64,000 nt of DNA from Mesostigma viride (taxonomy: Eukaryota; Streptophyta; Mesostigmatophyceae; Mesostigmatales; Mesostigmataceae). The notes under the pieces were generated by a model that was given only the letters and a program-made list of their open reading frames with translations, was not told where the DNA came from and ran no database searches. A program made the position numbers and the translations under genes. Below, one piece after another: positions 42,740 to 56,000 of this stretch (position 1 is its first letter; each line of letters begins with the position of its first letter). The DNA lies in NCBI GenBank assembly GCA_009746045.1, contig RPFO01000667.1, positions 5,434,719-5,498,718 on the forward strand, given 5' to 3'.

Positions 42740-42999
42740 ACGCCTCCATGGTGAGAGTTGCGGGGTACTGACTTTTTGACCAGGGATCTTTCATCCCTGT
42801 TTGATGCACAGCAAGAACCCCCCCTTTTCTCCTATGCTGGCTGCCTAAAAAATTTTCATAGCCATGGTAGCATTCATTTGTGAAGTGTTTTTGTAGTGTT
42901 TTTTTGTCTAGTATTAGAACTCGCACGCAGAGCTGCCGCGTACCTCATCCTTCTCCTTGCCGGCATGACGCGCATTCTCTCGGCTGCAGGGGAGTGGGG

Positions 43000-43175
43000 T
43001 TTATAATTAACAAACACGCGATGCAGGCAGGACAAGGGGGGTGTATAGGGAACAAACGCGTGATACAGGCAGGACACGAAAGTTGAGTTTATAATTATTA
43101 AACACGCGATGCAGGCAGGACAAGGGGGGCGTATAGGGAACAAACGCGTGATACAGGCAGGACACGGAAGGGGGG
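43000..43175. repeat. 88-bp tandem duplication with an internal half-unit repeat
   Basis: TTTATAATTA starts at 43000 and 43088. Each unit contains the two related halves ACACGCGATGCAGGCAGGAC and AACGCGTGATACAGGCAGGAC. Confidence 0.85.
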
Positions 43176-43179
43176 TTGG

Positions 43180-44380
43180 GGTTGTGTTGTTGGAGCAGCA
43201 TGGTGTGGATGCGACGCACGGGGCCGCGAGAGGGTCGCACAACGCGAGGCGAGTTTGCATGCTGGGTGCGTTTGCAATTGTTCGGGTATGTGGGGGGGTC
43301 AGGTTGTGGGTTTTGGGTGTCGGGGTTGCATTTGGTGTTTGAGGGAGAGGAAGGCGGGTCGAGTGGGGAGAGGGGAAGGGGGGGGGGGAGGTAGTGGTGG
43401 TGTGGGGGGGTTGAGGCGTGGGCAGGACTCGGTGCTGGGTGCCGGCATTGAGGGCAAGGGGAGACCTGAGTCATACAATGTGAGGATGTGAGAGCGTGGA
43501 AGCAATGGAAAGGAGCTGCTCCAACCACGTTCAAGTAACTGAAGAGTAGGCTGATATCACACTGCAGGAGTCGCTCTACAGCAGAATTATAGTTGACAAA
43601 GTTACAATAAAACTGCACAACCCCCAAGCCCCCCTCCTCCCACCCCCAACCCCCACCCCCACCCCCAGAAAAGCTACTATTCTATTAACCGTGGAACTCC
43701 AGGGTAACTAGACTCTTATTAAAACGATGAGTGGAGCACATACAAAGGGCAGGCCACATCCAGGCCGCTGATGCTCATGGGAACACGTCTTATTGCTCAT
43801 GGGAACACTTATTTCTTATCGAAGGTTAGCCTTACCCCCCAAAAGCACAGGGAGGGTGGGCGGGAAAAGAAAAGAGGCCGACCTTAGCTAGGTGGGTTTG
43901 CCATTGTCTTTTGCCTTCTTTCTATTTGTGTTGTCTTTTTGTTTTTTTGTCTTCCGCGTCACGCGGCCCTTGGCCCAGACGGCATTTTTTCGACACGCAA
44001 ATTTTGCGTCTGAACAAATGAAGCAAAGTGGCGTCCAAAATTGCCGGCGGCTTACGTAAGTTTGCCGGGGCTATTAGGTCACATATTGCGCGAGAGAAAG
44101 TTTCTAGATCTAGTCCATCACTAAGTCATCAACAAAATATCTTAGACAGTGACAGTTTTATATCTCAACGTAACTTCTGAGACCTGCTGCCTGGCCATGA
44201 AACTGGCCAAATCTCGTGCCACTGCCGATCCGGATCAGGCCGCACCGGCCTCAAAAGGTATGTCACGTGAACCCTATAACCTGGCTAGCGGCCGCCCTTC
44301 CATCTCACTGTAAAGAAACTATGTTCAGAGAACCGCGATTCTAAATCTCACACCATGACAACATGACAGTAACAAGAGAG
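43180..44380. other. No gene recognised
   Basis: G-rich strand bias at 43150-43440 and a C-rich run at 43620-43670. The rest is unremarkable spacer between the LINE region and the transporter gene. Confidence 0.4.
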
Positions 44381-44878
44381 CCTTGTCCCCCACCCACACA
44401 AGCAGCGCTGTCCACGACCGTAGGAGCAGCCCCATCCTACACCCACACAGACCGCACTTAACGCCAGTGCCGTCGTCCCAGCTTTCGCTTAAGCCGCGCA
44501 GTCACGCGTTCACTCACACAAGCAGCAGGTTCCCTTCATTCACAGATGGACTAGCCCCAAGTCTACAGTTTCCCTCATGCAAACACCAGGTTCGCCCCAC
44601 TCAATCAAACCTCGCTCACTCACACAGGGAACAGTGCCTATTCCATATTTCCTCATGAAATACGATTGACACAAAGAGCAGGTTTCAAACAGCCGGGTTC
44701 AAAGAGCAGGTTTCCCCCACTCATACATAGAATAGCCATCCCTCACAGAAAAAAAGTACTGACACCTACAGCAGGTCTCCCTCCCTCACACCAATAGCAG
44801 GTCACCCCCACTCACACAAACCTCCCGCATGTAGACATGGAATAGCGCCCAATCTATCAAAAACAAAAACACGGGCAC
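44380..44878. repeat. Decayed minisatellite downstream of the transporter stop codon
   Basis: Units of the form CACTCACACAAACAGCAGGTT recur with divergence (near 44392, 44512, 44575, 44620, 44690, 44765, 44800). The last unit (44875-44897) is the end of the transporter ORF itself (codons GNLLFV and the stop on the minus strand). Confidence 0.65.
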
Positions 44879-46936
44879 TCACACAAACAGCAGGTTGCCG
44901 GATGACGGCTGGCTGTACAGGCGCGCGTTCGACTCGCTCATTTTGGACTGCTGCGCCGACGAGAAGAACTGACAAGAGGAATGGTGGTGTTGCATGGCAT
45001 GGCATGGCATGGCGCGGCGTAAGGGGGCACGGGAGCGGAAGCATAAGTGAGATGGCAAGGAATGCTGCGCGGCGGAGAAGAACTGTCAAAGGGGCCATGC
45101 AGTGTGTGCAGCACAGGGATGCACAAGGTGATGGTAGCATAACAAAGTGGACAAGGACGGCTGCGCGGAGGAGAAGATTTCATGGAAGTATAAAGCTGGC
45201 TATACGAATAGATAACATCAAACACTGCAGGTAAATCAAGCCCTTGCTACGGTCGTCCAACTATACCTGATGCATGGAGATGCCACAGTACATCATGGCT
45301 ATTCTAGGTTAATAATTCTAGAGTGACCGTGACCACATCGTGTACCTGGTGCATGGAGATGCACACGATGGCGACGCCGATGAGGAAGTGGAGCGTCAGC
45401 TGGTGGCCGAACAGGAATGAGGACATGATGCCTGTGAATATGGTGGCGATCGTCGACGAGTACTTCTTCAGTATCGTGTCTGCGGAGGGGCATAGGAGGA
45501 AAAGGGGATAAGGCGATAGGAAGCCAAAGTCCATATGGTCAGTGGGTGTGTCTTCAGGATTGTGTCTAGGGGGTGATATAGGGAAATAGGTAGGTAGATA
45601 GGGTAGAAATAAATAAAACATCAGTAAGTATGGCCCATGGGTACATCTTCAGGATCATGTCTGCATGGGTGTGTTGAGCAGGCGAAAAAGGCGTGGGACA
45701 GGGATGTAGGCAGTAGAAACTGGACTGTGCCCGCAATTCGGAAGGAGAAACACTCTCTACCCCAAAGCCCCAGAACCCCTCTCCCCGGTTGGTACCAGGT
45801 CAGCCCTATCAGTCAAACTTCCTGGGGAGACAAACAAGTTGGAGGACCTTGGAGTGTGCTGTTGGCCATCACGCATGCGGGCGGAAGGCTAGCTCTCCGG
45901 TTGTAAGGAGTACTAATGGTATCATGAAGTCACAAAAGACCATCGCCCCTGTCAGTAGTAATGCAAGACCATCACCCCTGTCACTAGTAATGCAAGACCC
46001 CCCCCCTGTCAGTAGTAATACAAGACCATTTCCCCTTTCAGCAGTGATACAAGACCATCCCCCCTGTCAGTAGTAATGCAAGACCATGCCCCCTGCTTAC
46101 CCGCAAACTTGAAGAAGAAGGATGACAGGATGCCTTGAAGCGCGTTGTTCGCGACAAGCAGCATCGTGGTCGTCGAATGGCCCGTGAAAATGCCACTGAA
46201 GGACGCATTGCCTGCACGGTTCGATGGTTATACATGTAGATGGATATAAATAGATAGGTAGAGGGCAGGAAATGGTGGCACTAGCAAGGTGGCTGTTTAA
46301 CCATGCTCACCTTTCCGCCAGGTGACCCGCTTAGCCAATAAAAGGTATCCGCCACGTAGTTTCTAGCTTCTTTGGTGAGGGTCACTCTCTAGCAATCTAA
46401 CAGCTCACCCTTTAGCAAGGTGATGGTCGAACCATTGCAGATTCTGGCTCACCCTTTCATCAAGGTGATTGGTTAACCATGCTCACCCTTCAGCAGGGTG
46501 ACGGTTGGACCGTTTTAGTTTCTCTCTAACAGCTCACCCTTCAGCAGCGTGACTGTCGCGAGGCCGATGAGGTTGAAGAAGGCGCCGAACGCGTACATGA
46601 GCAGGTTCTGGGGACAGACCACGCAAAGCAGGACATCAGAGACGGGCCAAACAATTATGAATTAACAAGGCGCCGAGCGTGTACACGACACATACCTGAG
46701 CGTTCTGGGGAAGGAGCCACGCCGACACAGCACACGACATATACCAGAGAAATGCCAGTCATATCCATAGAAACGGGGGCGCATGCGCACGTGAGCAGGT
46801 CCAATATATACTAGAACAACATATTCAGCTCAGTAGCTTTACTAAAGTAAAGCTGGAAACAGCGCCCTAGGATGAGACTATGCAAACCTAATGGGAGCAA
46901 AGGTGCCTATTTGTAGGCCTGCGACACAAGCAAAGG

Positions 46937-47023
<87 letters not shown>

Positions 47024-50000
47024 GTGTGTGTGTGGATCGGACGGGGGGGGCGGGCAGAAGGGGGGGCAGGAGTGTGTGTGTGGGGGGGTGACGGGGACAT
47101 GAAGGAAATTGGGGCCAGCCTAGAGGTGCAAACGTGCAGGGAGGATGGGGAGATGTTGGGTGGGGATGGGCAGAGGGGTACACATGACGGGCCAGGGAAA
47201 CAGACGAGTGACCCACGCCCCAATGTACTCCATCAACATACTACCATATTTTGTCGAGCGATTCCCAAGCTGACAAGGACGAAACACCCGGAAAGATGAG
47301 CTACGCAGACGTGGCGTGGTTGCCTTACCTGAAGGTGGACACTCGAATCAAAATTTTTCTTCAGCGCAAACTCGTTGTAGACCGATGCGGTAGACGGGAT
47401 GGTCACCTGCACACACAGGGGCGCGGCAAAGCCGTTTGCGTGACAGGGCTAGTAGGCTAGTACATTAATGACAGGGCGCAGGATCAGATGGCGAGAAGAG
47501 CGGGAAAGGAATAAATGATCACGAGAGCCAGTGATTGAGATGGTGACCTGTCGAGCGTGGAAAGAGACATGGAGTACCAGCAAGGGGTGCCACTGTGTCG
47601 AGCCACCGATGCCAACGCGGAGCCACCGGAGCGGTAATAAAGAGATGAGCTGAGGTGAGGGCCAGCTCCATTCCCCCGCTCGAGGACAAGGTGCAGTCAT
47701 GGGTATCCACTTGACATACCTGGGGTAGGTGAAGGCATGTGTGGCCTACATGTACAGACTTGAAAGTGCATGCAATGAGAGTACATGCAGGCCACAGATC
47801 CCTTTACCAACCCCGCTCGAGAAGCAAGGCAGGGGGACAGGAAAACTTAACGACTCACCCACATCAAGGTGTACAGGTAGGCGACAACCTGATCAATAAG
47901 ATCCCATGACCAACCTGATTAATAACAAAAATGGCAGGGGGAACGATTCAATTATTAAAAGGCACGTAGACTGCGACACTGCGTCACGTGGGTGCCAATA
48001 AAGGCACCCTCAAACCCTTCAGAGGGACAGGAAGGCTTGTCGCCCTGTCCACTCACCGACATGAAGGTGTGTAGGCAGGCGACAAATCCCATGGCAAACC
48101 TGATACAAAACAAGCAAGGCAGGGGGGCAGGAAGACCGGTCCACTCACCGACATGAAGGTGTACAGGTAGGCAACAAAGGAGAGCGAGCCCAGGGGTATC
48201 GAGTCGGACACGCTGTTCTGCGTGCAGGACAGCTGGTTGACCGTGATGCCGATGATGAGCAGGCAGAGGGCCTCCCACTGTGCATGCCAGCAACAACCGC
48301 AACAAGAGCGGCAAGTCGAACCCACCGCGAGCATGAACACAAATGAGAGAATGTTTTCGGGTTGACCGTGATGACGATAAGGAGCAGGCAGAGAGGCCTC
48401 CCACTGCAACATGATGCAAGACAACCAACACGAACCACCAGAACAGCAATAACAACAAGAATAGCAACAGCAAGGAGAAGAGTACACCACAAACATGCAC
48501 GGCGTCTGCAATCAAGGCATCTGCAAAAAGCCTGGTTGACCACGATGTGCAAGCATCAGTACCCCGCACAGCAGGATGCCTTGTGCAAGGCGCAAGCCCT
48601 ACGCTCAACCAAGAGCAAGAAACAGGCCTATGCATGCGCAGCCATGAGAGCTTATAAACATTTGCAGCCAGCCGTCTGCTACCTGCAGTGCCGTGGTCTT
48701 GCTAACACCTGTGGCCGCCGATACTAGTTGCTAACACCTACAGCGGCAGATATCATATTACTACACTGCGCTGGTTGCCTCATGGATACCAGCTGCACTG
48801 TGAACGTGTGTATTTTTATATACATTTGTAGTATACATTTGCAGCAGCCCTTGTTCTATCATTATACCTGCAACACACCGTGAGCTCATTCCGGATACGG
48901 CGGAATATACCTGCTGCACCCTGAGCTGTTAAACGCCTATAGCCGCCTTTGTTTTATTTACACCTGCAGCACCGTAAACGTATATGTTTTCACAACAGCC
49001 ATGGTTCTGTAAACATACTTGCAGCACTGTGAACATGATGTAAGACCAGTCATCACACACATTGATGACTTGTTACCTGCAGCACCGCGGACACTAGGGC
49101 ATCACTAAATAATCACGCAGCATGTTAAACAGCCAATGACTGCAGCACCGCGAACTTATACACCGTGAATTCATACGCCACCAGCCGCCATAATTCTACA
49201 AACATACCTGCAGCACAGTAAACTTGCGCTTCATGATCGCCTTCAGCAGCAGCGCGATGGTGAACACCTGAGGGACAGGGCAGGGCAGGACAGGTGGCAC
49301 GATATGGTCAGGTGTGGTTGGGACGACAAGGCAGGGCATGGCAGGGCATGGCATGGCAGGGCAGGGCAGGGCAGGGCAGGGCAGGGCAGGGCAGGGCAGG
49401 GCAGGGCAGGGCAGGGCAGGGCAGGGCAGGGCAGGGCAGGGCAGGGCAGGGCAGGGCAGGGCAGGGCAGGGCAGGGCAGGGCAGGGCAGGGCAGGGCAGG
49501 GCAGGGCAGGGCAGGGCAGGGCAGGGCAGGTGGTGCACGCAGGTGATGCATGGTTTGGGACGTTGGTTTCAAATGGGTTGCGTGGGATTAGTTTTGCTTT
49601 TATGCGTACTGTAGTATTTTGTTTGTTTAGGGTAGCGTTGGGCACTTAGAAGCACTTGGCCTCCTCCACAGAGGCACGTGGGTTGACTATAGGGTCACAA
49701 TACACATTGCAGAGGGGTATTGCCACATGCCGGCTGTTGCACCACACGCCAGCCCACAAATCGCTCGGCTTCAGCAATCGCACTACAACTTCATCATGCA
49801 GCTGACAGTGCCCATTCCAAAGCCAAGTATGCAGAAATTTAATAGTAGTATATATTTATACATGTGATGAGAGAGCTTACAAATACATGTGGCGGCAGCC
49901 AGGCATATGACAGCCATCATTAAAACTGCCTCCAAAATAGCTCTGAGAATCGTTCAGGCTTCTATACCAATGCCTTCGTCCATAGTTGATAGTCTTGTAA

Positions 50001-53000
50001 AAGCTATATACCACGAGCCTCATTAATGTCCGCGTGCCTTAATAGGGCAATGAGCTACATATTAACAAAGTGGCACTTGATCTGGAACTGTTCCCATCAA
50101 CCCATTTTCCAAGTTGTCTCTTTGCATGTTTCCTAATAGCACATCTTGTACACCATGCCTGTGCTGACCTTGAGGTTGCCCGACATGTTCACAATGGCTG
50201 GCTTGAAGTACAGCTGGCTTGAAGTACAGCAAAAGATGACAGGTGTCATAAATAAATCAAGCACACCAGCAGAACATACTTTCACCTGTCACCTTCCCCT
50301 GCTCACCTTGAGGTTGCCCAACATCTTCACGGTGGCCGGCTTGAAGTACAGCTGCGGTTGGGACGCAAGCACGGTGGTGGCACGGTGGTGGACAAGTACA
50401 AACCAGCAAATGCATGGTGAGACGGTCAAGGACTCAACGACAACACACCTGGAACGCCCCTCACATGAAACATTACAGTGGGCTTTTCACAGAGATGGTG
50501 ACATAAGGCATCCCAGAAACTAGCAGAAATCTGGATAGTCAGAGACTGTGTGCGTGTGTGTATATGCGTGTGGGTGCACGTGCGCGTGTGGGAGGGATAG
50601 CTGCCTGCTGGTCTATCCAAACCAACTGGAGTTTCAAGAGCAGCCCGTTATCAATCCCTCCTGACCTTCTCTTTATCTCCCCACCAATAGATGCAGCACG
50701 GCATGGGAGGGCCCAGGATTTATTTGTGTGAAGAGAACCAACGCCCCAGCAACTCTACCAATCTGCATGCGGGAATATTGGAGCCCGTGCATATGCCCAT
50801 AGTAATACTGGTGCCCGTACATATGCCCATAGTATTACTGGTGCCCGTACATATGCCCATAGTATTACTGGTGCCCGTACATATGCCGCGATCGCTTCCC
50901 ACACACGCGCAGCACAAACTGGACATTGAAAAAAAAAATGTCACCGGGTGATCTCACGTGTCTACGTCATCGTTTATGTCTCTCTCACACGTGTGCGTCC
51001 AGGAATAGATGCCTCACTCTATGTGTCTACATGATCGTTATGTCTCACTCGCACGTGTGCGTCCAGGAATAGATGCCTCACTCTATGTGTCTGCATGATC
51101 GTTATGTCTCACTCGCACGTGTGCGTCCAGGTCGATCGAATGCGTGGGCGGCTGCATGTTAGTGTACCTGCACCACAACATTAAGGTAGGCATTGATCTG
51201 ATGCGTCGGCGGCTGCATGTATAAGGTATCATTGACTGCGTGCACATCAAGTTCCTGCACCACAGCATTGAGGTATTATTGACCGGATTCGTGGGCGGCT
51301 GCATATATCACACTGTATGTACACTCTATCACAAGCACCTGCAGCACGAATTTGAGGTAGTTGTTGATCGCGTAGAGCGCCGCTGGGACCGCGAGAAGGA
51401 AGTTCTTGCGCGAGGCCTGTTGGAGAACAAGATGAACCGCAGAGTTCCACACGAAATACGCCCAAATCAGCACAAAACATTCACAAGTTGTGCCCCCCAT
51501 GCGTTGACAAAAAAACTCATGCCCCCAATGTGTTGACCAAAAAAACTGCCCCCCATGTGTTGACAGGTGGCAGCCATCCCACTCCAATACCAACGGCGAA
51601 ACCACCAACTGGAGAACAAGTCGACTTGTATGAATGACATCAATACCACTGAATACTGATGTGATTCTCTACTCTATCATCTCCATCATCGCCATAATGA
51701 TAAAGTGCCCATGTGACACAGCGCCGTCACGTGCTGCGATGAATAATACGCGGGAATCGCCAGGTACTCTAAAGGCCACCGCTTAACAAGTCGGCGACCA
51801 ACTTAATCAACCTGGCGGCTTCGACCAACCCCACCACAAATCACATCACACTGGTTACCAGGTGAAGGGACCCACCCGCCACATGGCGCCCACCCACTTA
51901 ACCGCCACATGGCGCCAACCCACTTACCCGCCACATGGCACCCAGGGAGACGAGCGAGTGCTCATTGGCCGTGGGCCGGCTTGACTGCAGGTTAACCCGA
52001 CAGGGTGCAGGTCCGATTCGCCGCCGCCCAGTGGGTGGATAAGGTGTCAGTCCGAACAGGTTTCCATTGTGAAGGTTGCCAGTCATACAAAGTGGCAGCC
52101 ATAGCGGATAGAAAGTGCCAGCCAGGGAGGTGCACCAATCGCAGGAGTAGGTTAGTCGCCCAGGGTGCCCGACGAGGCCACGCAGGGATGTGCGTGTGGG
52201 GAAGGAGATGTGTGTGGGGGGAAGGAGACGTGTGTGTGTGGAAGGAGACGTGTGTGTGTGGGGAAGGAGACGTGCAGGGTGCGGGGAGCACGAATGGGCA
52301 AGCTGCGGCCGTGGGATGGATCCGATCGCATGCGTCGAAGTTAGGAGGACAAAATGCGCTCCATGACAAGGACAGAAGTCAATAATGGAAATGCTGTGGG
52401 GAGGGACACGGGGGTGGGTGCAAGGCCACACGATTGTTACGGGTGTGCGGACGAGGTGGAGATGCGCCCTTCCCTGTTTATTGCGGCTTTAATCAGGTTT
52501 GGTAACCACTTCCGTACAGCACGGCCATAGGCGAGGCAAGAAGCTAAGGTGCATGCTCATCCCCCCATTCCCCCAACCCCCTCCTCCCCTCTCCCCACCA
52601 CTTCCCATTCCCCATTCCATCCCCTCCTTTATTCTGGAGTTCTAAACCACGAGGCACAGCCGCGTGAACGCGAGGTCCATGAGCATTCGCTCAAGTTTGG
52701 CAGGGCTTGGAGTAACAAGGAGCAAAGCCATGAAACGGCCGACGGGGTCTAGTAGAAATGGAATAGACTAACCATGTTTTACTTGATAATAATAACACAC
52801 TGCGAGTAGTGGTAATGTATATAAAAATTAGGTGTGCTGGACCTAATACCTGGAACATAGTCTGCTTAGCACAAGGTTGGCAACCGCATGGCTTACGTCT
52901 AAGGACCCACCAATATTTCCAAAATGGCATCCCTGTGTGTGGTCACTATGGGTGTCATGGCATCCTTGTGCGTGGTCACAATGGGTCTGATGGAATCCCT

Positions 53001-56000
53001 GTGTTTGGTCACTAAGGGCCAGTGACCGCAGCCCTCACCTGGGCTCCACACACGGCCCTCACCAGCCGCTAGACCAGCCTACGACCGTCACCTGGTCGAT
53101 GAGCACACAATCCTCACCCAGGATTTCAGCCTGGGGCGCTCACCGGGTAGACGAGCACACAGCCCTCACCTGCTATATTCGCACACACCCCTCATCTGCT
53201 ATATCCCCCTATGGCCCTTACCTGGTAGACGAGCATGAGCACGGCGAAGACACACTTGGTGACCTCGGTCACAAAGTTCACGCTGACGGGGCTGTACAGG
53301 AACTTGCCGTCCACTTTTGACATGTGCACCAGGATGGGCTGGTGGATGGTGTGTGCGTGTGTGTGGGGGGGGGGGGCGAGATTTGGGGGCATTGTGGGTT
53401 GTGGGTTGTGGGTTGCGGGAGGGGGGAAGGGGGAGGGAGAGGAGGGGGGGGAAGCGGGAGGGTGATGTGTGTGTGGGGGGGTAGGCATGGAATGTGGGGG
53501 TCAGATCGTTGCAAGAAAAATGCTGGAAATTTACATGTTCAGCATGTTGGCGTCCCGGTGGCAAGCAACCCAACCAAGACCAAGTGCGTGGGTGTGTCCA
53601 CATGATCTCTCAGCTAGGTGAAGATGGAGCTACGTGGCGGTGTGTAATAAGAACAACGAGAACTTGAAATTTGATACTGATGATAGCAATAACCATCATG
53701 ACAATCGCGAGCTAATGCTCTCATGCAGACGAATGTGCCAGTCGCGGTGCCTACATGAATAGCCTACATGAATAGCCTACATTCCTAGCCTAGGCATCAT
53801 TGTGTGCATGTTGCCATCATGGCTGTCTACGGTCGTGGGCGGGCACCGCACCGATCTCAGTAGACAAGGGGTAGCGGGGTGCGTTGGGTGAGGTCATAAG
53901 TCATGGGGTGTGTTGGTTCGCAGTATGTGAACACGGCAGCGCATCATGGGGTTCATCGCAATGGCCAATGAGAAACGAGGGACAGGCTGCGCAGAACAGA
54001 GGCATCGGGGGGGCTGCCTTGCACATCTATATGTTCTACTACTATATAGGGGCAAACATTCTATTGGGGTGAACATTCTATATTGGAGCGAATACTATAT
54101 TACTATATTGGGATGAACATTCTAGTTTGGGGCGAATATTCTACTACTATATTGGGTCAAACATTATGTTGGGGCGAATATTCTATGTTATGGTGAACAC
54201 TCTACAACTATATTGGGCCGAATAGTATATTACTATACTGGGGCGGATATTCTGTAATGATATTATTTTGATAGTGATAGAATATTCTGTAATGAGGCGA
54301 ATATTCTATTACTATATTGGGGCGAACAGTTACCCTCGTGTCATAACTACCCAAGGTATGCTATAATTTAGGCACTGAGAAAGGGTAGCCGGGGAATGCA
54401 AGTAGCTAGCATATCATGTCATAAACAACTACGATATGATTTCTGGCCTGCGCTGGTTGTCTCATTGATTTTATGTAATTATTTAGGCACCGAGGTAGGG
54501 TAGCTGGAGAAGATGGTCGGCAGCCACAGAACAAAACTGTGTTTAAAAGAAGAAAAGTAAATGCCATAGGCGACCGTTTTGAGGCTGAGGATAGATGGCA
54601 GGGTTGGCAGATATGGATGTGTGGCAGATGTGGATGTGTGGCAGACGTGGATGTGTGGCAGACGTGGATGTGTGGCAGATATGGATGTGTGGAAGATGTG
54701 GATGTGTGGATGTGGATGTGTGGCAGATGTGGATGTTTTGCAGATGTGGATGTGTGGCAGACGTGGATGTGTGGCAGACGTGGATGTGTGGCAGACGTGC
54801 ATGTGTGGCAGATGTGGATGTGTGGCAGATGTGGATGTGTGGCAGATGTGGATGTGTGGATGTGGATGTGTGGCAGACGTGGATGTGTGGCAGATGTGGA
54901 CGTGTGGCAGATGTGGATGTGTGGCAGATATGGATGTGTGGAAGATGTGGATGTGTGGCAGACGTGCATGTGTAGCAGATGTGGATGTGTGGCAGATGTG
55001 GATGTGTGGCAGACGTGCATGTGTGGCAGATGTGGATGTGTGGCAGATGTGGACGTGTGGCAGATGTGGATGTGTGGCAGATATGGATGTGTGGCTGTGG
55101 ATGAGTGGCAGATGTGGATGTGTGGCAGATGTGGACGTGTGGCAGATGTGGATGAGTGGCAGATGTGGATGAGTGGCAGATGTGGATGTGTGGCAGACGT
55201 GGATGTGTGGCAGACGTGGATGTGTGGCTGTGGATGAGTGGCAGATGTGGATGTGTGGCAGATGTGGACGTGTGGCAGATGTGGATGAGTGGCAGATGTG
55301 GATGTGTGGCAGATCTGGATGTGTGGCAGACGTGGATGTGTGGCAGATGTGGACGTGTGGCAGATGTGGACGTGTGGCAGATGTGGATGTGTGGCAGATG
55401 TGGATGTGTGGCAGATGTGGATGTGTGGCAGACGTGGATGTGTGGCAGACGTGGATGTGTGGCAGACGTGCATGTGTGGCAGATGTGGATGTGTGGCAGA
55501 TGTGGATGTGTGGCAGATGTGGATGTGTGGATGTGGATGTGTGGCAGATGTGGATGGCGGCAGTCTGCCATGACAACCTTATACTATAATATATATAGTA
55601 TATTTAATAACTTACCCTTAAACCTTTTATGCAACCGAGGCCCCACCAACATAAGGGGCCGTCTATGTACAATATTTTAGAAGAGGGATAAACACAACGG
55701 AAATCACACTGAACACAATTCGAAGCTGCGAGATAATGAACTTGGTAACGGATGATGCCTAGCGGCTAGTACCTGGGTACAAAATAAAAAGGAGTACCAA
55801 CGACCGTCATCATGAACCTCGCGTGCATCACGCCCAGTCATTTGGCTGGGCACCGTGATAGTGCCCTCATCGAATAACACTTGCTCACGTAGCCATTGCC
55901 ACCCCCCAAAGAAAGAAATCAGTGACAAAGTGGCCCACCACATGGTCGAGTCCACTGTAGCACACGCGTATGTCCCATACAGCCTGCGCACATATGCTTT

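Noticed and set aside
45137-45240. Alternative last exon of the transporter
   Set aside because: CAG|TGTTTGATG gives an early stop and no family similarity; the exon at 44968-44879 continues MHQ with FFS as in relatives.
49331-49530. Telomere-like G-rich array
   Set aside because: GGGCA pentamer inside an intron; not a plant or algal telomere repeat.
54602-55558. CRISPR-like array
   Set aside because: Units are contiguous 15-mers without spacers; the genome is eukaryotic.
54406-55680. Overlapping 340-365-codon His/Thr/Ser or Trp/Asp/Cys ORFs
   Set aside because: Translations of a 15-bp minisatellite in an intron.
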